Shown here: positions 45,187-56,829 of the stretch, one piece after another
Layout: the number at the start of each line of letters is the position of its first letter
Numbering within the stretch: the stretch's first letter is position 1
DNA from: Trema orientale
Taxonomy: Eukaryota > Streptophyta > Magnoliopsida > Rosales > Cannabaceae
Direction: 5' to 3'
Assembly (NCBI GenBank): GCA_002914845.1
Contig: JXTC01000028.1
Span: 954,888-1,018,887 of the forward strand
DNA length: 64,000 nucleotides
The notes under the pieces: generated by a model
Told to the model about the DNA's origin: nothing
Databases searched by the model: none
Seen by the model: the letters and a program-made list of their open reading frames with translations, nothing else
Program-made: the position numbers and the translations under genes

Positions 45187-46645
45187 ATGGATAATCTTCT
45201 TCTTTTGATACCTCATCTCTTACTTATGATCTCTTTGAACATGGTTTTTTCTTTTGGTAACTTAAACCGGGATTTCGAGATCACATGGGGAGATGGACGA
45301 GCTCAGATACTCAGCAGCGGAGAGCTTCTCACTCTTTCACTTGACAAAGCCTCAGGCTCAGGATTCCAATCCAAAAAGGAGTACCTTTTCGGGAAAATCG
45401 ATATGCAGCTCAAGCTTGTGCCGGGCAACTCAGCTGGAACTGTCACTGCTTATTACGTAATGATTTTAAGCTGTTTCAATAAGTTTATTCACATTGATCT
45501 AATACTAAGCCTGTTTTTAATTCTGTTTTTGGTTTCAGTTGTCCTCGAAAGGGTCGGCTTGGGATGAGATAGATTTTGAGTTCTTGGGGAATTTGAGTGG
45601 TGATCCTTATATTCTTCACACTAATGTGTTTAGCCAGGGCAAGGGGAACAGAGAGCAGCAGTTCTATCTCTGGTTTGACCCCACTGCTGATTTTCATACC
45701 TATTCTATTCTCTGGAACCCCAAACGCATCATGTAAGTCTTTCTCCCACTTATTGATCATAATATTCCCCGCAAAGGTTGTGAAGCAAATCAGAGCAATA
45801 TTACCTATTAGGCTATTACCATTGGTGTTTCCTACTAGAAATGCCTATGTAAACTTTGGAGCATACTTTTTATGTGAAACTCCTTAAAGGTTTACGTGGC
45901 AAATTTTAATTGGTTGAAATGTGAATGAACTTAAGAGTTGGATCACACACACCAATCAAATACTGTCACGTGATCTTTTTTTGAATTGTTTATGATATAT
46001 CATACATTTGGCAGATACTTAAGATGCTAGTCAAAGATCCAATTGGTATTTTTATGTCATACTCTCGTTTGTCACGTGCCTGTATCACATATATGTGATG
46101 CATCACTAGTATGTCTATAACGTTACTCCTTTTGCATAAACATGATTGACATGAAAACGTGGGATTAGAAAAAGGCAAAAAAACAAAAAACAAAAAAGGT
46201 GGTGATATTAGCGCGCTCTTTCATAATCTTTTCGATTATTTATTTGTTTATTTCTTTTGGATTGACTTGACTAGTGTTCACCTATTGGTTCAGATTCTAC
46301 GTGGATGGAACACCCATAAGAGAGTTCAAGAATTTGGAATCAAAAGGTGTCCCATTCCCAAAGAAGCAGCCAATGAGGATATACTCGAGCCTTTGGAACG
46401 CAGATGACTGGGCGACCAGAGGAGGACTCGTCAAGACGGACTGGAGTCAAGCTCCGTTCACCGCTTCCTACAGAAACTTCAACGCCGCCACCAAGGGTGC
46501 CGGCTGGCCGTCCCAAGAGCTGGACGCCGCGAGTCAGGAGAGGCTCCAATGGGTGCAGAAGAACTACATGATTTACAATTACTGTACGGACACCAAGCGG
46601 TTCCCTCAGGGCTTCCCTCTTGAATGCACAACTACTACAACTTAA
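45187..46645 (+). CDS. XTH gene E, divergent xyloglucan endotransglucosylase/hydrolase
   Basis: Exons are 45187-45456, 45539-45732 and 46294-46645, giving 271 residues. Intron 2 (561 bp) is about five times longer than in the other copies. Signal peptide [22 protein letters not shown]16 motif [13 protein letters not shown] (E100 nucleophile, E104 acid/base by family knowledge) and N108 glycosylation site. In XET_C the [11 protein letters not shown] segment is absent: [16 protein letters not shown] replaces it, so two of the usual four C-terminal cysteines are missing while [14 protein letters not shown] and LEC remain. The C-terminus is ECTTTTT. By family knowledge a secreted wall enzyme. It is the most diverged and most distant member of the array. 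Confidence 0.95.
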
Positions 46646-49477
46646 TCGCACTGGAGAAAAAGATATCATGGCTAGCCAAGCTAATCATATACATATGTAT
46701 ATATTCATAAAAAATTTTGTATTGTGTGCTGGACTATTGTAATGTGTCTAAGATTCACTTACTGTGTTCGCTTTTGGTCTTCAATAATGTCACCTCAGAT
46801 GATAAAATTTTGAGGGTTTGTAACAACAGATATTAATGCTTGTTTTATTTACAGTTGATGTGAAATGGAAACCGCTGTTTTAACCAATCCACCCAATATG
46901 TTTGGTCATGTGGGGCTCGCGTAAGGCCAATAAGATTCAGACACATTGACAGTGGTAGACACTTACAATTATCAGAGATAGTGGTGACACTTACAATTAT
47001 CACCATTATGTATTTGGCAAGGTTGAATTTGTGAACAACATAAAAAACTAGAGACTAAACTATGAGAACCTCATGGAACTGGTAATGCTACATTGCTTTT
47101 CTTAGCAACATGATGATGAACATCATATGCCAAATAGTTTCGAATAAATCATGTATTTATTTAACATCTAGAGTTAATTTTGACACATGATAATTGGCTT
47201 GGTTATGCATTGCTGATAATATTTGGATTCCTATGCAGAAAAGGATTTCTTTGATTTCTCTGGTTTTTGGATTATTTTGTTCGTGGTGGATCAAAGTGAG
47301 GTTTCTCCGGCTCCTTTCATGAGGCATGGCCTAATGTATATATTTGTGATCAGGACATTGCTACGGAGGATGTTCCACCTCGTGGTGCTACACATAGGGC
47401 ATCTTCACTAATCTATAATGAAAAAAAAAAAAAAAGAAAAAGGAAAGGAAATGAGAATGAATTTAAAGAGGAATGAGAAGGAATAAAAAATTAAGTCATT
47501 ATTCTAAAATTTAATTAACTATATAAATAATTCTCCAAAATAATGTGCTTTAAATTTAAATAGATATATAAACTTATGAAAAGAAGGGAAAGAGAATCAT
47601 TTTCTTAATTCTCATTCCATTTACAGTTCATTACGGATTAGTAAGCATCATCATAAATTAATCTGGACCTTTTCTGCTTATGGTTCAAGGTGGTCTCGAG
47701 GTATGCATATCTGCATCTTCGTACTCGTAATAGTGAAATCACTTGGGGCAAATGGATATTTGGTCAAAATATGGTGATAGCCCTCTTATCTAAAACTCTC
47801 GACTCAAGATGCCTTGAGAAAACCATTTATTTTCGACTTGTCCATTGTGTTCGAGCTCTTTGGAAACTATGGATCACCAGCTTGTTCTTTGCCTTTATTC
47901 TCCATTTATTTGGAACAAGCTTATGCTATATAGTCATTACTTTAGTTTAGAGGTGACAATTCGGGCCGATCTGGCTCGACCCGACCCAAGACCAGGTTGG
48001 GCTTGGGAATCTCAGCCCAACCCACTTTTTTTTTTTTTTTTGCATATTCTGAGTCTTTGTTATTGTAAATTTTTTTTTATGGCCCAAAATCGTTAAAAAA
48101 AAAAAAAAAAAAAACTAAACACAGGTCCGAGCAGACTGGGCCGGCCTGCCTTTTTTGATGGACCGACCCGGCTCACCCACCCCTTTGAGCCCGTTACCTC
48201 TGCTTCTGTTTGGTCTATCTAGTTTGCTCTCGTAATTATGTTGTGTTTGAGAATTGAAGATTATCGTCAATTTATCAGATTGTTTGTAAATGTTACAATA
48301 TGATTATATAGACTTTTAGTTGTGAAAGTTCGTGAAAGCTAAAGGTAAATTAATGTAAAGCAATAAAATCAAATTAGAAATTTCCATTTTCCAAAAGCCA
48401 AGGTGAAAGTCAATGAGTCGTTATATGTTCTTTCGAAGAAAATAAATAAATAAATAAATAATAGATTGCTAATAATACGATTTCAATTTGATAACTTTGG
48501 AAGACATTTATTTAGGAAAAAATATATTATGGATTAGAGTCCATATTATAACAATTCTTAAAAGTGAGTCAAATTAACACTATACAAAAGCTGCCATGGC
48601 CAGAAGTTATGGGAGGATAGTAACTGTGGCAGTACTCCTGGTCGTGGTATGAATTGAGATTTTTCAAGTTTTTATGCAATTAGCTTATTTCCCTTCTAGT
48701 TCGAATATACTACTTTCAGAGATAGAATTAATGAACCGAAAAAAACCATTTCTTTGGTTACATCTAGACACAGAATGCTACTGTGGGTGTATTATCTCAA
48801 GATGTGACGAGAGCAAAATGGAGTACGTATCTTGTTTGCGTATGTGTTTGATGCATTGTAGCGCATGATAAAATTATTTACTTGGTAATTATTTATAATA
48901 AAATACACGATAACGCTTGTTCAAAAAAAAAAATATACATATATATATAGTACTTTTGAGAGAGAAAAATAACCTTGTTTTACTCATATTGTAACATACT
49001 ATTTCAGTGTGCCTTATTGAGCTGTTATAAGACCCTATTATACATGCATATAATGTATTTTTCAATTATACAACTAAACTATATACTTTTGTCAAACGTA
49101 CCCAAAATCATATTTTTCGCCAAAAATTTGTACTTATACACGTACGAAATTTTCATCCATATAAAATATTTTTCCCCAATTTTACTTTTCTTTGAAAATC
49201 AATTTGTTCTTGCTCCAAGCGATTTTTTTTATTATTTATTTATTGTGGATTTTATTTTGAACTATTTACTAGTACTTAATCAATTCTATAAATAATATAT
49301 AAAACTTATAACGAATCAAATTACATTAGATGACAAATTTACTATTTTAAACAAAAAACAATTGTACTTTTACTAGCGTATTTTTTTGCTGAATTTTTAA
49401 AATTATTTTTATAAAAAGTCCGATATTATATTGTCCGTATTATTAGCATCTTAAGTCACATTCCATATTTTGTTAAA
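46646..49477. other. Spacer downstream of gene E
   Basis: No gene is seen. At 47948-48190 a GC-rich piece with GGCCGATCTGGCTCGACCCG, GGGCTTGGG and CCGACCCGGCTCACCCACC begins AGAGGTGACAATTCGGGCC and ends near CACCCACCCCT. It resembles the ends of hAT-like plant repeats, but no clean target duplication was found. It is split by T and A tracts. Frames at 47223-47411 and 47690-47950 have no recognisable family. Confidence 0.45.
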
Positions 49478-49561
49478 TGTTATACATAATGGTTTTTTAA
49501 TTCAATTAATAAAGGCAATTTCGTCTTTTGTCCCTATTAATTGGTCTAAGGAAATATAATA

Positions 49562-49905
49562 GCCCCGTTTGGTTCGCGTATTTGAATGTGTGTATTTTAA
49601 TGAAAATTGTGGAATGTGTTATAATTGGAATGGGAGACATTTGAATGGAAAAAATAGTGCAATGTGTTGTAATTAGAATGGGAGTATTGGAATGGACCAT
49701 TCAAAAACACCTCCCCCTCTCCATTCTCATTCAAGACACAAAAAAACCATTCCAATGATTAACTTTTCGGATGGATCATTTGAATGGAAAAATTGAAAAG
49801 ATCATTTGAATGGAAAAATTGAAAAGATCATTTGAATGGAAAAACTGAATTGTTGAAACAAACACACATTCAAATAGAATGGAATGAATGTGTTTACAAT
49901 TATAA
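49562..49905. mobile_element. Nested MITE-like insertion with a 26-bp tandem repeat
   Basis: It begins CCCCGTTTGGTTCGCG, a common start of plant MITEs, and is absent from the paired 3' LTR. Inside, the 26-bp unit GATCATTTGAATGGAAAAAT plus TGAAAA is repeated at 49774, 49800 and 49826. Words such as GAATGTGTGTATTTTAATG and GAATGAATGTGTTTACAAT near its two ends appear in direct rather than inverted order. The exact ends are uncertain. Confidence 0.5.
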
Positions 49906-50024
49906 GAATTCTACTAGGGTATTCTACTAGGATTAGGAGAGTTGCAGACTATTGTCTTAATTTGAATAGTCTAAGGATGAAAATATTGAGGACATCAATT
50001 CTAGAAAGAAAATAGAGAAATTAA

Positions 50025-50560
50025 GTGGCATATACCTTTTTAATAGTGAGTTTAGAAAATACACCATTCTTAATAGTTTTTAGATGAAATACAAATCACT
50101 TTTAAAATATGGAGGTATAAAAAGACTCACATACCCTTAAGCCGAGAGTACTAGACAGGAGTATCGACAATTAGATAAGGTGTCGAGAAACTTAACCAAA
50201 AGAAAAAAATTACATTTGAGTGTTTTAGCACCAAATAGGGTATCAAAAGTACTAGACATGATGTCGAGCTATGCCAGACATAGTATCGAGCAACGGTAGA
50301 CAAGGTGCCTAGCATCTCGAAAGAAAAAAAATATAATATATATATATATATCTATTTTTGCACTAGAAAATTGTATCGAGAGATACTAGATAAGGTGTCT
50401 AGCAATTCGACCTCCATGTCTAGCCAAAATGTGGACCCTTGATAAGTGTGGGGCATTTTTATATTTAAATTAATTTAAAATTTAAAAAGGTATATTCGCC
50501 AAAAAATTATTATAAAGGGTGTATTTCCTTATGGTGTATTTTGCAAAAGATCCCGAGAAA
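50025..50560. mobile_element. Nested insertion with inverted ends and degenerate CTAGAC/GTCGAG repeats
   Basis: Absent from the 3' LTR of copia 4. CATATACCTTTTTAA near the left edge and TTAAAAAGGTATATTCG near the right edge are inverted partners. The interior has at least six variants of TACTAGACAAGGTGTCGAGC with filler (near 50150, 50190, 50255, 50280, 50300, 50375). Class unknown. Confidence 0.5.
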
Positions 50561-50799
50561 ATATGGAAGAAGGCTTTTGAACTTAATTGAAGAGTTTAAG
50601 GCTTTAGCATTGTCTTTTCCTTAATAAGAAGACGCTTTTTTTTTTGCTGATTTTGATCTCTAGACGTAGGCAATTTAACCAAACCACGTTAAGTTTTAGG
50701 TGTTCTTAGGGCTTATCTGTACTTCTTTTGTAAATATTATTGCTTTATGCAAATTGATTGTCAATTAATTTCAACAAATAGTATCAGAGCTAAGGTTTA

Positions 50800-51960
50800 T
50801 ATTCATAGGTTCTGCAAAATTTGACTTCGAGAAATTTGCTAGAAATAATGACTTTTGTTTGTCGTGAATGAAGATGAAGTTCATTCTCGTTCATCAAGGG
50901 TGTGTTTCTACTCTAGGTGGAGAAAAGACTATCCACTTCAATATTAGTAGGTCACTAGATATAACTGATGGAAAAGGCTTATAGAATGATAATTCTATTT
51001 CTTGATGATAAAGTGTTGAGATAAGTCTTGATGGAGACAATGATTACGAGGACTTGGGCGAAATTGGAAAATTTTTATATACAAAATCATTCACTAACAA
51101 GTTGTATTTGAAGGAACAATTGTAGTTCAAGATAGAAGAAAGAACATTTTTGGAAGACAATCTTGACAACTTTAACAAGATTATTATTGGTCTTGAAAAT
51201 GTTGTAGTCAAGATTGAAGATTAAGACCAAGCGATGATGATCCACAATGCACTAATAAAGTCATATCAGAGACGCAATGAAGTAGAGACATGAGTCTTTG
51301 ACATTTGAGGAGGTACAAGCAACATTAAAATCAAAGCAAAAAAACATGAACAAATCTATAGAATGTAATACTACAGAATTATTGATTGCTAAAGCATTGA
51401 AACCCAAGACCAAAAGGCATTGTTTCTTGTGTTATAAAGTTGGTCATTTCAAGAATGAATGTCCAAAATGACATAAGCAAGCTAATGGAGGAGAAGGAAA
51501 CTCAATACACACAGATGTGGTGGAGGGATATGAAAGTATGAAGGTGTTACTGTTTACAACACTGAAGTTGCAGGATAGATGGATTCTTGACTCAAGTTGT
51601 ACATTTCATGCATGTCCAAGGAAGGACTTGTTTATAGACCACAAGGAATTTGATAGAGACTTAGTTGTCATAGGAAACAAAAGTTAATTATAGTGTTGTA
51701 GGAATTGGTTTCATCAAGGTAAGGATTCTAAATGGTAAGGAATGAGAATTGAATAGAGTTAGGCATGTTTTAAGGATTCAAAGGAACTTGATTTCTATAG
51801 GGCTTTTTGATGATAAAGGATATGTATTCATAATTATGGATGGGTTTTGAAAATTTTGATGAAAAACAAATTAATCATAGAGAATGATAAGCAAGGTAGC
51901 TTATACATAATACTAGGATCAATAAAGCTTGATTTTAACGAGAAAATGATTGCCTATTAT
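50800..51960 (+). pseudogene. Copia 4 gag and protease remnants
   Basis: Seen are a gag start-like KFDFEKFARNNDF near 50817, the zinc knuckle CFLCYKVGHFKNEC, the protease word DSSCTFHACP (normally DSG), and NRVRHVLRIQRNLISIG-like sequence near 51750. Frames are broken many times, and everything after the protease region is missing. Confidence 0.75.
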
Positions 51961-52200
51961 ACTCCGAATAAGGTGACTAAAGAATTTAAATTTTAAAGTG
52001 GACTTGCGGATTCTAGAATATTAGACAGAGCATAATCTGTTGAGATTAAGGGACAAATTGTGGCGGAGGTCCCAAGGTAGGTTAGTAGAAAGAAACTAAC
52101 AAATAAATAAGTTCTAATATATATTAATTTTCTCATGGCAAGTAAAGAATGGAAGACGAAAAGTGCTAAGGAATTAGATTCAAGAACTTTGGCGGCGAAT

Positions 52201-52620
52201 TGTTATTCGTAATAGTTTTTTAATTCAATGAAGTATGGGCAATTTTGTCTTTTGTTTCTATAATATTTAATTAGAAAATAAGAGAAATAATGAGTTTACA
52301 ACTTTTAAAATTCTCATTATGTATCCTACTAGGATTGGAAGGGTTGTAAATTATTTGCTATAAATAATCTAAGGATGGGACATTAGTTATAGTTAGAAAA
52401 CTTGTGAGAAATAAGAGAGAATATTGAAAGGGGTTCTTAATTGAGGAATTCAAGGCTTTATCTTTTTCTTAATAAGAAGTTTCTTAGTTGGTTTTTATCC
52501 AAAAACGTACGTAGGCAATTTGGCCAAATTATGTTTTTTATATATATTAGGTGTTCTTGGTACTTATTTGAGTTTCTTTTATGACTGCTGATTTAAATTA
52601 ATCGATTATCAATTATAACA
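52201..52620 (+). repeat. 3' LTR of copia element 4
   Basis: 420 bp from TGTTATTCGTAATAG to AATTATAACA. It is preceded by the degenerate purine-rich GGCGGCGAAT. Confidence 0.7.
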
Positions 52621-54352
52621 TGAGTAATAAACATTAATACATGCATACCAAGTTAGTTGAGTTTAATTTTAATTCTTATAATGCATTATTTCCTCTATGT
52701 ACATATGTGCGTATACTAAGTTTGTATTTTTGAATATTATATAATCATTTGATAAAAATAAATTTAAATTTGAGAATTTAGAAACACACTGCTAAACAAA
52801 TCAACAAAAGAAAAGGGTTGTTTTTTTTTTTTTTTTTTTTTTTTTAAGTTTCTCTTCGACTAGTGTGTCTCCCTTATCTTTGGAAGTGAGGTTAGGAGTC
52901 TCTTTTCTAGTACTTGGGTTTTCTCCTAGCTTGTATATTGTTGTGATCGAGGATATTATGAACCAGTAAAAATATTTTGTGACATCAGATAAAGAGGAGG
53001 TATTGACCATCGAGGATGCAATTCTGGCAAAATACAAAGATGAGTTCTAGTTTAAACTAGTTGGAACATGTTTTACTGTAACCAGTCAATCAATTCAGCG
53101 TTTTGTACTAGGATAGATCTCAAAATAAGGAAGGTGGCAGAATAAATGTTTCTCTTCTCTTTTGGTCATGATATGTTGAAAGGGATATGATTCAATCGAG
53201 AAAATTGTAGCATGACACCAAATCTCTAATTATTTGAAAAGTACATGAAGATGATTATGCAAACTGGGGTTTTTTTTTTTTACTTTTTTATTCATTGCAT
53301 GCAAATCTATTATAACAATCTTAATGTATCTACAATATAGAGATTGGTGGATCAGATAAGTGCAACTCATTCATCCTACGTAAAATTTAAAGAAACTCTA
53401 GACTGTTATTCATTGAGTTAGATTGGTCCAATTATTATTATATTTATGGAGCCTAATTATATTAACAAAATTTATTTTAGAAGAAATATTGGTCATGCAT
53501 ATGCAGATCGACCTTTACTACCTAAGGTATATATCTTTAGGATTTTACACATATATTTCGGTTGTCCTAGTTTTCCTAGTATATAAAAGACACTATAGGG
53601 GGGCCGATTTAGGATGAGAGAAATAATAGAAAGAAATCACGAAATTGAGAGGCTTAAGTTATAAATTCTTTTTTGTTATTATTCTTCTTCATTACAGTGA
53701 AAACCTACATAAGCAGAAAATGGACGTAGCTCAAACATTGAGAGTGAACCATTATAAGTTCTATATATTTTTTTTTATTTTCTATTTAATTTATTGCTCT
53801 CGGTAATAAAAGTTTAGCCAGAATATAATAGTGACGAAATAATGGGCAAGAAGATAGATCAAATATTGAAGAAAGACTCTATAGGATGGTAGTCTATGGT
53901 AGAATGTGTTTGCTAATACTAAAATTTCATGCCTATTTCTAGGGCTTGAACATAGGTTGCTCTAAATTACGCTCAACATTACTAATGCTCACTCAATTGG
54001 TAGAGATAGAAGATTTAGGATCGAGCACTTGTTGGATTGATGAAATGATACAGTGAAACTGCGAACGAAACTCTCATTTTTAATTTGATGGATGTATCCT
54101 CTTTTATGGAGGGGTAATTAGCTTGTTGCACAAATGATTTTAACAAATTGAGAAGTACCAAATTCAGATATCTATCTAGAAGAATTAGATAAGGTAAAGA
54201 GGAGTTGAATATTATCCTCTACTTGAGTCCATGCTTCATGATCCCTAGATATACAAATCATCAAAAGCAACCAAAACCATGATAAATTATGTGATTAGAA
54301 GAGTAATATTATTGGAGAAAATGATCAAGAGCAGACTAGCTTAGTGTGGTGA
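52621..54352. other. AT-rich spacer between copia elements 4 and 5
   Basis: It contains a long T tract (52820-52845). Near 53985 the words ACTCAATTGGTAGAGATAG and AGGATCGAGCAC resemble tRNA A and B boxes, but the pieces do not form a cloverleaf and no target duplication was found. No gene is supported. Confidence 0.45.
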
Positions 54353-56813
54353 TGTTATTAGAAAATTTTATATTTCATATTAATTATATAATCTACATAT
54401 ATGGTCCACATAGATTTCAAATTTCAAATTTCATATTAATTATATGGTCCACATATTGATTTAATTATTGGGTTATATTTTTTTGTTTGGACCCTATATG
54501 GTAATCTATTAAATTAGACCGAAATCTCCATTGGTTATTGAATAGTTCAAATTCATGAAGTTTTCTCCCAAGTGTAGGAGTGTCAAAGAAATAAATTACT
54601 TGGCAAGGCCGAGGTCGATCCACGGGAATGTTAGTGAACAATACAAAATTATAAACTTTATATTACAAGAATTAAAAGGATGAGAGAGACTATGTTGTAG
54701 AATGTTTACAATAAAACAAAGAGATAAAATGATGAGATATGAAAAGTTACAGAATTAAACGATTACTAAGGTTAGGGGATCCTTTCTTAGTATGTCAAAT
54801 AGGTATAATTTAAACTCATTTACTACTCAAGTAGAATCCACACACAACGGAGGTTCCAATCGGAAGATTTAGCATTAAAGGTTCTTTAAGTTACACATAT
54901 GATTGTATTAGTTTCCTTAATTACCTTCTTTAGATAACGCCCACTTATAAATATAGTCAAGTACTCATAGTGACACGTTATCTCTACAACAAATCTGGAT
55001 TTCTTCCTAGCACAGCTGGTTAACCGAACATACGGCCTAAAAAAAACAAGTATTTGATGTGCCAAAGGTTATATATAATGAATCAAGACACATCACTTAA
55101 CAAAGAGGGTATTAGTATAATTAAGAAAGTAAAGACAATACATATATTATAATAATAGTTAAAAGATGTAAATAATTAATTCTATGTAGAGTTTTAGATT
55201 ATACTTATTCTTCCCTCAAGTGATTCACCCTTTCACCTTAGCAAGATAGAAATTAACTAGACATGATGATGAAGAGAAACAAAGATGAGCATGATATAAA
55301 CATAAAAGTAAATAGAAATATTTTAGTACTTTACATGCAAATTGACATTAAAATAATATAGAAAATAAGAGAGAAAAGAAGAAAATAATCTTGATATCAA
55401 AAAAACAAGATGCCCATTAAGCCTGGCTTAAGTATCTATTTATAGAAAAATTTGGAGATACAAAGTCAATATTTGTAGGCAAGGGATAAATGCAAGGTGG
55501 CACTTTGTTTTGGCAGATTCAGTCCCTCCCAAATATGCATCTAGAACTCAATGAATTTAGAGAAAAAGGTCTTGATCAAAGAAGAGAAAATGAAGCCTTA
55601 TATCTTAGAAGTCATATGTGATCAGAATTGCATCCATCATAGTCGTATTTCTTGACTTAGAGTGAAAAGTGGTGAAGATAGGTTTTGCTGAGTCAAAATT
55701 GGTTGATGATCTTATCATCTAGAAAGATCTGATTTTTCACCCAGATTTCAGCTTCTTTGGAATTTTATCAAAGAACAAAGCATCTAGATATTTTTGTATA
55801 TGCATCCATAGCATTAATAATCACTCCATTTGAGATTGTAATGAGGTGAGAATGGGCCAAAAATTGAAGTATGTCGGGTTAAACGTGAATTCAGTCTTAT
55901 TTGTAATTTTACCCATTTGAGACCCTTTTATAAATAATCTGGGCAGATCTTGTGAATCGAGTTTAGTTGAATATTGAGTCCAGAATTCATAAGTTCAAGA
56001 ATTGGATCAATATCCCATGTGGTTTAGAATCTGTGCCCATTATACGAAACCTATGCAGAAACGAGTATTTAGCACAAATTAAGGGTAACTCTTGCTTTTA
56101 TACATATGTCTATAAAAGTACTTTAAATTAGGGAATTTAATGAAACATTAAGTGTATAATGATGATATAATCCCATAATTAATGTACACAATCAGACGTT
56201 CATTAATTATAGATTAAAATGTGGATACTCACTTAGACAACCAACTAGTATTGATGGATACCCTAAGTGAGTTATCTATATATAGTTAAATTAGGGCTTT
56301 GATCCCCACACACCAAATGATATGACACATGATCTTCCTTAAGTAGCCACCATCACTACTAAAAGGGAATGGTCCATATATTAATTTAATTATATTGGGT
56401 CATATTATTTTGTTTGGATCCTATATGGTGATCTATTAAATTGGACCCAAACATCCATTGGGTATAGGCTAAATTATGGATACCCACTTTGACAACCAAC
56501 TAGAATTGATGGATACCCTAGGTGAGTTGTCAATATATAGTTAAATTAGGGTTATATTCCCCACACACTAAAAGATATGACATATGCTCTTCATTAAGTA
56601 GCCAGCATCATCACTACTAAAAGGAAAAATCCATAGAGCACCTTTAAGCTCTTGGTTATAGAAGACTTTAAAACCCTCAAAACCTAAAGGCACTTCATTT
56701 TTTCTTCCACTTAAGAGTTAGTCATCAAGTCCTTAATCATTGTTAGCCATAGATACTGGTAGCATTTGGTGTTGCTTAGCCCTATATATATATATATATT
56801 TCATTTTATAACA
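54353..56813 (+). repeat. 5' LTR of copia element 5, with insertion and internal duplication
   Basis: It starts TGTTATTAGAAAATTTTA and ends TTTTATAACA next to the primer site. A block of ~270 bp is present twice: once split (about 54465-54540 plus 56216-56368) and once whole (56369-56640). Shared words are TTTGGAYCCTATATGGT, GACAACCAACTAG, TTGATGGATACCCTA and TAGTTAAATTAGGG. The stretch between the split halves (about 54545-56210) is foreign. Confidence 0.65.
54545..56210. mobile_element. Insertion inside the copia 5 LTR
   Basis: About 1.66 kb separates halves of the LTR repeat unit. Near its left end, GAGGTCGATCCACGGGAATG is a phrase common in plant LTR retroelement repeats, comparable to TGTCAAACCCACAAGGATTG at 58561 in the other insertion. 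No coding domain is seen. Ends and target duplication were not resolved. Confidence 0.5.
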
Positions 56814-56829
56814 AGTGGCATCACAGCTT

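Larger units (their letters stand above)
49478..50776 (+). repeat. 5' LTR of copia element 4 with two insertions
   Basis: Compared with the 420-bp 3' LTR, extra DNA lies at about 49562-49905 (starting CCCCGTTTGGTTCGCG) and about 50025-50560. The LTR ends TTTCAACA directly before the primer-site remnant. Confidence 0.75.
49478..52620 (+). mobile_element. Ty1-copia element 4, truncated internally, with nested insertions
   Basis: The 5' LTR (49478-50776) and 3' LTR (52201-52620) share TGTTATNC-TAATNGTTTTTTAATT, CTACTAGGATTRG, TTCCTTAATAAGAAG, CGTAGGCAATTT and TTAGGTGTTCTT. A primer-site remnant ATAGTATCAGAGC is at 50778. The interior keeps gag with a CCHC knuckle (CFLCYKVGHFKNEC near 51420) and a protease site WILDSSCTFHAC near 51580. 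It then runs to GSLYI near 51900, after which integrase, RT and RNase H are gone. The 5' LTR is three times longer than the 3' one owing to insertions. Confidence 0.85.

Noticed and set aside
47948-48190. Second hAT-type element
   Set aside because: The ends look right (AGAGGTGACAATTCGGG), but no matching 8-bp duplication was found, so it is kept only as a note in the spacer entry.
53985-54030. Possible tRNA gene
   Set aside because: A- and B-box-like words are present, but stems do not pair and the interval is too short for a cloverleaf.
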